DNA of 64,000 nt from Crossaster papposus. Taxonomy: Eukaryota > Echinodermata > Asteroidea > Velatida > Solasteridae. Where the stretch lies: the NCBI GenBank assembly GCA_037893245.1, contig JBAIAA010000904.1, forward strand, positions 372,001 through 436,000, in the 5' to 3' direction. Of the stretch, positions 1-10,600 are shown one piece after another. The position numbers were made by a program, and so were the translations under genes. The notes under the pieces were generated by a model, which ran no database searches, was not told where the DNA came from, and was given only the letters and a program-made list of their open reading frames with translations. How positions within the stretch are numbered: the first letter of the stretch is position 1; each line of letters starts with the position of its first letter.

Positions 1-246
1 GAAAGAGCCGTTAGAATTTGAATTGTTGCGTCGTCATAGCTACGCTGCTTGTATCATCGCGTCATTATCTATTTTTTGTCGCCGGCGGCTACCTGACCTA
101 CATTTACACTACAATTTAGACGTATAGCCAAATGTGGTTTCTTACACGTCCGGTCAGGTAGCAGCCGGCGACAAAAAATAGATAATGACGCGATACAAGC
201 AGCGTAGCTATGACGACGCAACAATTCAAATTCTAACGGCTCTTTC
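1..246. repeat. Foldback (hairpin) element, probable MITE
   Basis: Bases 1 to about 100 are the near-perfect reverse complement of about 150-246, with a loop of roughly 50-60 bases. The outer ends read GAAAGAGCCGTTAGAATTTG and, inverted, ...TTCTAACGGCTCTTTC. The window begins at or inside the left arm, so the true left end and any target duplication cannot be seen. No protein is credible here: the open frame across the hairpin simply reflects the palindrome. This is a short nonautonomous DNA element or a foldback repeat; the superfamily is not assignable. Confidence 0.8.
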
Positions 247-276
247 CAAAAAAATAGCACAATGACTACAATGACC

Positions 277-1063
277 TAGCCTTGGTCAAGGCGAGTTCGT
301 CGTTATCCGTCCGTCGTTATCCGTCCAGAAATACACTGTGCGCGCGCCCCGCATTGCTAGCTTGCGCCCCATGCAAAGATACAGCGCGAACAGCGACCTC
401 ATACGGCCACTATTTATGCAAATCTACTGAGGCTACTTTTTCGCCTTGGATCATTGGGTTTTTGAAATCTTATGTTTTTCCTATATTTTGCGCCACATTT
501 GTGGCGCATGACCTCGTATGCGAATACAGATAAGTATAGGCGGGGCTAAGATGTGAAGTGTCCAATCACAACGCGGTTGAAACCCGACGTCATCAAATTT
601 GATGCAGCATGACATTTAAGACAAAATGGCAGATATTCAGCGTCGTCTTTCGTCCGAAGATCTGTCGTGTTGTTTGAATTTTGCAGCGAAAATATTATCC
701 CTCGAAGATTTTAGACCCGAGCAGCGAAAGGCCATTAGAATCCTTTCTTCGTGGTCTTTGTGAATTTGCCGACAGGTTATGGGAAATCCGTCATTTTTCA
801 GGCAGCCTGAGCCCCATTTTGCTCGGAGCTCGAACGTACGGCCAGGTACTCGGCGTCAGTTTTCAGCGTGTTCGGTCAGTTTCTTATCGCCGCATAATCG
901 GCATTAACCCAGGCATGCTGGTCTGTGCGGTATCGCCACATTGTGGTTCAAGCATGGTCCAACGCTGTGGGGAGGGGGCATGTTTACGGGTGCAGAACCA
1001 ACCTTCAAAGTGATCGCAATATCGTAATTTAAACAGGGACAAGTGTCTTATATCCCCAAATAA
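277..1063 (+). repeat. Left 787-bp terminal inverted repeat
   Basis: Matches 12837-13623 in inverse orientation; every stretch compared was identical. The outermost bases form an imperfect palindrome (CCTTGGTCAAGG, 279-291) followed by a direct repeat of CGTCGTTATCCGTC (298-326), a plausible transposase-binding site. The inner boundary is sharp: after CCCCAAATAA the two arms diverge (TATATC on the left, CTCCTC on the right). The arm contains a decayed RecQ-helicase start at 626-1013. It is far longer than the 13-28 bp repeats usual for CACTA elements. Confidence 0.93.
626..1013 (+). pseudogene. RecQ-type helicase N-terminal fragment inside the left terminal repeat
   Basis: An ATG at 626 (AAAATGGC context) opens a 45-codon frame to a stop at 761-763 that contains LEDFRPEQRKAI, the RecQ motif 0 pattern (FRxxQ). 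The frame then breaks: the continuation LESFLRG lies in a second frame and the Walker A stretch VNLPTGYGKSVIFQAA (754-804) in a third. Further on, LVCAVSP (about 919-939) recalls helicase motif Ia. Three frames are needed within about 180 bases and a stop follows the Walker A stretch, so the copy is dead. Family recognition is from motif order and spacing. It is probably a host or element gene fragment captured by the transposon and duplicated when the terminal repeats formed or were homogenised. Confidence 0.75.
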
Positions 1064-1629
1064 TATATCTTATATCCCCTTGGATCATTAGGTTTTGGGG
1101 GCGGTGCTCATTATGCTAATAGATTAAGCTGACCTTTATAGTCGTTTTCTTATTGGTCGATCGTTGCGTAGAAACTGCATAATTTGAGCTAGCGGTGAAA
1201 GGTCACTCTCTAAATTCCAAAGAGTGAAATAATCACTCGTTTTGCCGATTGAAAATATTGTCACTCTTATAGATTGAATTTCTGAGTCAGTACGAGTGAA
1301 ACAAATGAAAATAAATGGGTCGGGAGTGAGGATGAGATTGTTGTTCAATCTGTTTTAAAGATTGAAGTTGACTGTGCGTCATATCCAATAAGAGAAGTGT
1401 TTGGAATCACGTGGTGATTATGCTTATTTCTTTGATCCAATAACACGCGCCCATTTGGATCACGTGGTGACGCTATCTTGTGGGCAGTACCCGGTACGGT
1501 ACGGCCTGCATGATGATTCGCGGCAGGCTAGGCGGCTACAGCGCATCTAGCGCAGGCTGGCTAGGCGCGCGCGGCGATAGGCAGTACGTACGTACATCGG
1601 CGCTAGGCTGGGCCGGGATCCAGGATAAA
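1064..1629 (+). promoter_or_regulatory. Upstream region of the SAM-domain gene
   Basis: After the subterminal motif array (1200-1345), the sequence turns GC-rich from about 1480 and holds imperfect repeats of GCAGGCTAGGCG-like words (about 1520-1615) and an alternating GTACGTACGTAC run directly before the coding exon. No clear TATA box could be assigned. Position just upstream of exon 1 makes it the likely promoter/5' leader; this is inference from position and composition. Confidence 0.4.
1200..1345. repeat. Left subterminal array of TCACTCT/AGAGTGA and GATTGAA/TTCAATC motifs
   Basis: Within about 150 bases there are TCACTCTC (1203), AGAGTGAA (1221), TCACTC (1233), TCACTCTTA (1261), CGAGTGAA (1293) and GGAGTGAG (1324), interspersed with GATTGAA or TTCAATC heptamers. 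The same two motifs are clustered near the right end (12228-12440). Known: En/Spm-type elements carry subterminal arrays of a short motif bound by the accessory protein TNPA. Inferred: binding sites for a protein encoded by this element. Confidence 0.6.
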
Positions 1630-4600
1630 ATGGACATGGATAATCTCCGGCAATTCCTTTCGACGAAAGGAATAGACGAAACTTCAATGTTGGCACTTGA
1701 ACGTACGTAAACCTATATATAATCATGCATAATACTTATGTTTTAACAATAAGATATAGTTGTAGGATATAGTCCCTTATTTCTCCATGCTAGTCCTAGC
1801 CTACCGGCAATACCATATACCGTACGGTAACTAAATAATGATTATGTACATGTACATGTACGTTCGTGGTCGAGGTGGTCATGTTCCCGGGTTGTTGTTT
1901 TTTTCTGAAGTTTTCAGTCCCCATTGTCAAGGCCTATGCTATGCCTGGGCTAACTGATAGTTTTATTTTTTTAAAGCCATATGTTGGCCTCAATTATCTA
2001 ACACATTTAATTTCTAAGCAACCACACGGGGACGATTCGATTGCGCGTGTTTGTTGGGGAACATGTCAACTCGTACGCGAACCAAATCGTACACGGGGCA
2101 ACTCGTACGCAGATAGGTCAACTCGTAACCGGGACAACTCGTACGGTCAACTCGTACGCAGAACAACTCGTACTCGTAGTCGTACGCCAACCAATTAGTA
2201 CACCAGCCAACTCGTACGCGGCTCAAAATGTTGGTTTACGAGGTACGAGTGGCATTGATAAATAAAAAAGGCAAATACTCTAGCTGTTTAGGGGCATCTA
2301 CTATTACTAACTGACTAATCTAAGCCAAGGCAAGGCGAATCTGTAGGATTTTTTGCATTATTAACCTTGACCTACGTTGTACACATTTTAATTTGTCAAC
2401 AATTTTAATTCCATTTAAATGTAAGGATACTGTGCAAGTTGCATGAGATTCAGATCTGTTTAGTACGTCTCATCTCTTTTGGTTTTTAAGAAAAAGCTTA
2501 AGACTTTTCTTTTTACAAAGGCATTCGACTAATATTTTACTATTTATTAATATTATACATCTTGCTTTTAATTTCGTAATCATCGTTTGACATAACTTAA
2601 TTGTTTTAATAATTAATATTTTTAGACGAATGTTTTCCTTTGATTAGTATTTTTAAGATACATGTAACAAAAAAGTATACGAGTTGTCCCGCATACGAGT
2701 TTGTCGCGTACGAGTTGACCTGTATTCTGTTTTAATTGGGCTCTATTTCAAAATGACTTTCCTAAGCCTAAAAATTAAGCTTATAGACCCATATCATAAT
2801 TATCTCAAAATGACCCATTTGGGGGAAATTTCGGGCGGTAGCGTTAACAACATTGTAGACAAACAACACAGGAGTTATCTTCATAAAAACTTAAACTTTG
2901 CTGGGGGAGGGGGGGGAGGGGGGGGGGGGGGGGGGGGGCGGCTAGATGTGGTAATAAGGGAGTGTGTGGTTTTTAGGGAAAAGTAAGGGATTCTAGTTTA
3001 TAATTCATGTGACTTCCATCCTTGCAATGTACCTGTACATTTCACTCATTCCTTTTGCCCTTCAGTAGTAAAAGGGACTTGACTTAAAAAAAAAAAAAAA
3101 AAAGTTTTTCATTGTCATGAACTGTATACTTGAACATGGGCTGATACATGTATCTGCATGTCCGCCTGGGCCAATATGAGGATTGGTTTTTTTTAGTCCC
3201 TGCCTTATCCGTGCGTTTTCCCTGGGATACTCTGCTGGGGTTTTCCTCTCACTTCTAAAACTGTACCTTTTTCTCATTGTCTTCTCTTATACAGGTTTCT
3301 TCAGGCTTGCGAGCTACAGTGCCTAGAGAGCTTTTTGGGGGATCCTTAGTTTCATTACCGGAAATAATTGATTGATTAATTAATAATAACAAGTTCAAGA
3401 ATGGGTTACAAATGCTACAAATGTGGAAGATCCGTCAGTGACTCCTCGAAGGGATTAGCATTACATTTACGTTTAATTCATTCTTATCGCTTTGGAGAAC
3501 GATTAATTTGTGGTCAAGAAGGTTGCATGAAAATGTTCACATTAATGAATTCATTTCTAAGGCATATCAAACGTGAACACCCAAGGCCTGTACATATTCC
3601 TGTTAATGTGGAAGAAATTCATGTTGAAGAGAATGTCGGTGATGTTGGCAGTGATAGCTCAGAATCAGACAGAGATGACGAGAATGATATTGTGGATGAT
3701 CGCCAAGTTGAAATTGAATATTTGGAAAATTTTGACCTAGATTCATTGAAGACACTAGCTGTTTCTCTGATTGTGCAATTGAAATCTTCATCATCAATAA
3801 CCTTTTCTGCCATACAAACTGTTATGAATGGTTCAAAGCTCATGTTTCAAGACACAATGGCTTCACTTGGACATAGTGTGCTTAATGTTCTACAAGCCCA
3901 TGGAGTAGATACTAATGAAGCAGACGTGCGAGGCCTTTTGGAAAAATTCTCATCGTTAGCTAATCCCTTTGTGGGTTTGGAGACTCCTAGGCAGCAAATG
4001 AACTACTTGATTGAACAATTGATGTTAGTATCTCCAGTGGAGAGGGCCTTGGGCACAAGAATTGACCGTGTTATGGACAGAAAAAGTGGACAAATGGTGC
4101 AGAAGGTTGTAACAGAAACTTTTCAGTATATACCTGTTCTTGAAGTACTGAAGCTCATTCTCAGTGAAGAAATGACGGACCTTATTGATAACGAGCGAAA
4201 ATCCCCAGAGGGATATTTAGCAGGCTTCAGAGATGGTGAGCAGTATAAACAATTTGGGACTTTTGTAGAACATCCAAATGCTTTACGTCTACAGCTGTAT
4301 TACGACGATGTGGAGGTTGTGAATCCTATTGGAAGTAAGACAGGAATTCATAAACTTGGTCTGTTTTACTATTCAATCTTAAATCTGCCAAACCATCTAA
4401 ATTGCAGCATGAATAGTATACACCTTCTTGCAGTCTGCTACGCTTCTGATCTAAAACGTTATGGATTTGAACCAATTTTGCAACCCTTTGTTGAAGAAAT
4501 GAAGCAACTTGAGGGTGATGATGGTGTTGATTTGGAAATGGATGGTCAACAAGTGAGAGTTCGTGGTACTTTAGTATCATTTAGTGCCGACTCCCTGGCT

Positions 4601-7600
4601 GCACATGACCTGCTTGGCTTTATGAGCCCCTCAGCAAATAGTCTTTGCAGGTTGTGCAAAGCTAACCGTGCAGATACACAGGTCATTTTTTTGGAAGAAG
4701 ATTTTGAGATGCGTACAATTGAAGAACATGATGATTGTGCAGAGGCTGTCGCTCGAAGGGTGAATGGGGATCCAGCAACTGGCATACGGAAAGGGTGTAT
4801 TTTGAATACATTGCGGAATTTCCACTGTGTTACAAACTATAATTTAGATATAATGCACGATATGCTGGAAGGCGTATGCCCATATGAGGTGAAGTTGTTA
4901 CTCCATCAATTTGTTTTTGTAAATAATTTCATAAGCTTACCTGAGCTAAACAGACGACTGAAGTTGTTTAACTATGCTCTAACTGATCGAAAAAACAAAC
5001 CATCTGCTCTGATGTCTGAGCGTCTGAGAAACCTTGCTGATCATAAACTTGGACAAAAGGCCTGCCAGATGTGGTGCTTAACAAGGATGCTGCCTCTCAT
5101 TGTTGGGGACAAGATTCCACAAAACAATGCCTACTACGACCTGCTGCTGCTCCTTCTTCAGTGCATGGACATTATATTTTCTCCCCAGCTTTCTGTAGGG
5201 CAGACACAGTTCTTGAAATACCTCATACAAGATCACCATGAGCACTTCAAGATCTTGTTTCCAAATGAAAGGTTCATAAACAAGCATCATCACATGGTTC
5301 ACTACCCAACCTGCATAAAAATGGCTGGACCTATGTCAACCATGCAGTGCTTAAAGTATGAAATGAAACACAACTTCAGCAAGAGGATGGCCTCGGTTAA
5401 CTGCAATTTTAAGAACATTGCCAAGTCAGTTGCATGTAAACATCAAGTGCTGCAGTGTGCTGTGTGGTCTGGAAATGGGCTAAGACTTGACTTTGAATGC
5501 AAAGGGGGTTGTGTAACTGCAGTCGAGTCAGTTTTAGGTCATGAAGCCATCAGAGAAAATCTCCAAATTCAAGGAGATGATGTGTTTGTTGCTAGTCAAA
5601 TTAGGCTCTATGGAACCGAGTACAAACCAAATCTGTACTTGGTGACACACATGTCTGAAGAGAGAGGATTGGAACCCCAGTTCAGTCGTATTTGCAGCAT
5701 TTTGGTTTGTGGGCAAACACCAGAAGACGTCCATTTTGTTACTATAAAGACCACTGTGGAGGGATTCTTTCCACATTTCCATGCATATGGTATACATGAA
5801 GTTGAACATCCACCGACATATGAAATAGTTCAGCTGCACAATCTCGTTGACCATCTGCCCCTTTCTGCTTTAAGAAGCTATGAGAGGGGCTCAACTGTGT
5901 ACGTGTGCCCAAGATATTCTCTGATGCAACCAAGGTACAATAACATGTTGTGATATTGTGATAAAATGTGTGACCCAATGTCAAACCAAACAAAAACAAT
6001 GGCCTAACACATTTAAGGCACTTGAGGTAAAGTAAAGACTGTCAATTTTATAACAGTCATGTAATTTGTCCATATAGGTAATGATGTTGACCTGGATATG
6101 TTGTCTTCACTTACTAAAGATGACCTAAAAGAAATTGGTGTCAGCTCGTTTGGCATGCGAAGACGAATAAAGCTAATCATAGAACAAATGGACAAATCAG
6201 AATCAATTCAGGTAAGTAAATCCAGGACAATTCAGTTTAGCTAGGTGAGTAAGTAGCAAATAATTTGTACATGACTACATTTAAATGATTTAAATGTGCT
6301 TAATTGTAAAATTTTAGAGCTGCGTGATTATACGTATACAGATTTTTTCACCCCTTGACGCCGGGAATGGCTGATCGAAGCCCACAAAATCGTTTGGAAA
6401 GCTGTTGTGCTATATATTCCCGTAGAACATGGTCTGTGCCACAGTGCATGCAGTGCAGCTACTGGACAAGGGCTGCTGTGCAGTCATGCATCAATTAGCT
6501 ACATGAATATTCACCTTTCCAATCAGACTGGGTGTATTGATCAATATGTGTTGACTGAATTTAATGCAAATCTGATACTCAACATATTTCATGAATGCTG
6601 AATTTGGTGTCCATACTCATGATTTGCTTTACTCACTCCAGGATATACAGACCAGCACTCCATCAGATTGTGATGGGCTTGATTCATCACCATCTACAAA
6701 GAAGTTTAAATCTTCGTTAGACTCCAATTCGGTAAGCTGGCAATATTTCACTTATGAACAAGTAAAAATAGACTATCTGACGGTGACGACGCTCTACGCG
6801 TAACATACGTTACTCGTGTACTACATTGTGTACTTCCCTGAAACTTCATTTCGGCCACTGGTTTTAGGCTTTATTTTGTACGAACCTTCTTCAAAAGGAG
6901 ACATGATCTAGCTAGAATAGTGATTGACATTTGTAATCTGCTGTCACTTTGCAAGAGTCGCTTGTTCACCACAATCTAAATTCGCCATGTTTGGTTGCTT
7001 TATTCGCTTTGATTTTCAAGATGGCGTACCATGGTAAAGGTTTGTTGTAGTGCATTTTTGCATTTAATAATTATTTAGTTTTTGTGTTTCCCAGACATTT
7101 AACCTCAGACAGGCCCTAACAGAGAATTATCCAGATGTCATAGCCCGTCTGGACGAAGGGGGTGTCCCAAACATGCAGATGCGCAGGACGCTGATCCGTA
7201 TTGCAGTTGCAGCCTTAATAAAGAAGTTTGGTCCGTGAGTACAACATTGATTTAAAAACCCAAGTAGTTTTACTTTAAGAATAAAATGTCGGCTCCAGAA
7301 TGTCAGCTCATGAATAAAAAATGTTCCTAATTAGGAGAATTCGTGATTCTTGAGCTGACGAACTAGTGCTCAATGTGTGCATGCACACACATAGGTTGAA
7401 AATATCCTTTAAGTTAAAAATATTCTCATTAAAAATGTATTTCATTGTGTTGAATATGACAGATACCCAACTTCGATGCAGAAAACTGCTCTCGCAAAGG
7501 AAATAGTGCAGGTGTTTCCTTCTTCTCGGGATGCAACTCCTGGATTGGAGGGCTATGTAAGTTCATAATGTAATTGACTTTAAACAATACACAATACCGG

Positions 7601-10600
7601 CTGGCGCTCTACCAACTGAGCTATCTTGCCCTACGTTGGCGGTCTCCCAAATTGTCAGTATCTTTGTTTGACGGCGCTAGTCAGAAGTCATAAATGCCAG
7701 ATTGGCGTATAGACATGGATCACACCAGATTTTACGACTGACTGGCGCCCTCGAACAAAGATACTGACAATTTGGGAGACCGCCAACACCGGGCAAGATA
7801 GCTCAGTTGGTAGAGCGCTTGTCTGGTATTCCGAAAGTCCCATGCAAGTTCAAGCCGCATTGCCGATTTCTTTGTTCACTTTGAAATTCTACTTTAAACA
7901 AGAAAAATGTTTGAGTTTGATCTTATGAATTGAATGCAGTAAATATTAACCCTAACTCCTTTTGGTGATTTACTGAGAACCTTCCTCATCCTTGCAAATC
8001 CCAACACCCTGTGCTGTTAAACTGTGCACTAAACAGCTGGACTCCATCAAACCCTTGTGTTGGATTAATAATAATTTCCCTTGTAAATGTCTGGAGACCC
8101 ATTCCGGGAAAACTATTTGTTTGTTTACACAATACATTTACCACTGTTTCCCATGGCCAGCATCACAAGCATTCATAGTCAATTTTGCATGATGCATGCA
8201 AATGCACACACAAATTTCACTAAATCCACCATTTCATTTCTTCATTTGTAGAATTATGATAAAGCAACAGAACAAAAGCATTTAGTGAGAAGTATAGTAC
8301 CAAAACTACTGGAAAATATTTGTATTTAAAAGTTGTAATGCTTTTATTTGTAGGAGCATTTCTACGACAATGGCCAAGGCTTCATCGAGTATCGACTAAA
8401 AACAATTAGGACATCCTTGAAACTGACGGACAAACGACGACGCCCATCAAACTCATCATCTACCAGTCCAGATGTGTGTTCAGTTGAGAACGATGTGGAA
8501 ATTCCAGATCAGCAAACCATAGAAAAGGTAATTTTACAATTTATTGTGGAGGCAGTTTTTAAAAGGGCTGACTGAAAATGGGACTTGGGAATCTGGATTC
8601 TAACAACCTTCTGATGAGTGATGCTCAATATGGCTTAAGACGTTCTAGATCAACCGGAGATCTTTTGGCTCTATGCGCAACTCTCTTCCCCAACATTTGT
8701 TTTCACCCAGTACAACTTGGCATCATTCAAGAAAAAATATTTACTGGTGTTTATTGAAGGTCAACTGGATGAAGTATTCACCACCAACAAAAGACAATGC
8801 AGCCAAGCACAGGATGTATTTCAAAGACACCTTCAAAGTTCGCCGTCAGTTTGTCCTGAAGAAACCAGAAAAGACCATAACTGAAGTAATTGCAGAGTAT
8901 CCGAGATTTAAGGATCTTCCACAGCTGGTAAGTAACTGCAGTATTTCAATGGTTAAACTTGGAATGAGTGTGCAATTGAAAATGTGGTGCATATGGTATC
9001 TCAAGGCCGAATAAGTTGAGGTTAGTCGATGTTGGTTAATATGATACAGAATAATAATAATATCAATAGTTAAGTAGGTTATTGGTTAACTTGTTTAGTG
9101 GCAGTATAACCTCAGTGCATTTTATTTAATAAAAAGCCTTGCTCTCCACAGTTGAGACCGTTAGTCAGAACACTAAAATTTGGTTGTTTTATTGCTTCAC
9201 TGCGTTTATTCTGTATTTCTTGTTTTAAAAAACTTGCATGAATCTGCAAAATTGCACTTTATTGTTGTTTGTTCTGCAACTTAAAAAATACTATAACAAT
9301 GTGATATGTATTTCCCCAGATAAACTTGGACTTTGAGACTATGTTCCCAGAAGAATGCGACAAACTACTGACAACGTGGGATTCCTTCTACCGGGATCGC
9401 ATCATTGCTGTAGGCGCTCAAGAATCCGAATCTGTTTGCGACCTCATTAAATTATTTGAGCATAAGAACAGTAAGTTTACTTGCACAGTGTGTATACAAA
9501 ACTAGGTAAACATGTAAAAGTTATGAAATAAAAAACCTAAAATGACTCCATCTGAAATGGTGGTTCATATCACTTCAGTCATTGATTGTTCTCAATAAAA
9601 TTAATAAAGACATCAATGAAAAGATAATGAACCACTTTTGACGGTGTTCAAGTTCTTATTTTATTTCCGCACAAACACATTATTTTGAGATCATAGCTGT
9701 AGCAAAACCTCTTTACAGTGCAGTTTGCATAAACATGCTTATTACTGAGGCCAGTTTATACTTGAGTTGTATGGAGTCAATCAAAAGTCAATTTACAAGT
9801 CGGGTAAATATTATCAAAAGAAATAATAACAAAAGCATGCTTTTAGGATAGGGACTGAATGAATTGCTATTGACACGAACTCGGCTTAGAAATGACAATT
9901 TCTTGTTGCATTACTCATGATGTCAACAATGGACAAGAACATCACAAATATTATAGTCACTCGCTTTAGTTTAATCATTCTAAGGCAGTGACTCAATGGG
10001 TTTACAAGGTAAATTCAAACCACATTCTTGCACAGGTTAATTCATGTCACTGTAGCACCATCCTGTTCAGTACATGTATACAACAAATTAAGGGTGGGGT
10101 CAGTTCCACTTTTCTTCTTAAATTTCAATTCAATTTGATGTTAATTTCAGTAATGAATTGTTGTATTTACCTGTAGTTGTCAACTGCATTCTTACACAGG
10201 AGATATCTGTGCCTTGCACGTTCTTACTTACCTGCTACATCGATCTGTTAGCAGGAAGAAAGGACAGAGGTCTCCTGCAGCAACTAGACCTGAGGCTGTC
10301 CTCTATGTTATCCAGAACATACCAGTAAGTTCATAATGAGTTTTAAAGAGTACATGTACATTGTATGCAAATGTGCAGCCATTTTGTTCATACTGAGATC
10401 GATATATCAAATTGAAAATATTTTGTTCACCGAGTTTTGTGACTCAAGTCAAATTGAGTCAATTAGGTCGAAAAGTTGAGTCTAGTTATTAAGTATTTTG
10501 ATTGAGTAAATTTGAGTCATAAATCGCCACAAGGCCAATTATAAAAAAAAATGCATCTAAATTTCAATTCCAGAATAGTTTTTATTCTGGAAGTGTATGT

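Noticed and set aside
681..1013. 110-residue frame in both terminal repeats as an independent gene
   Set aside because: It crosses the RecQ fragment in a mixture of right and wrong frames; helicase motifs fall in three frames, so it is a pseudogene remnant.
7791..7866. Functional tRNA gene
   Set aside because: A and B boxes are present but stems pair only partly and the anticodon arm is not convincing; it belongs to a hairpin repeat.
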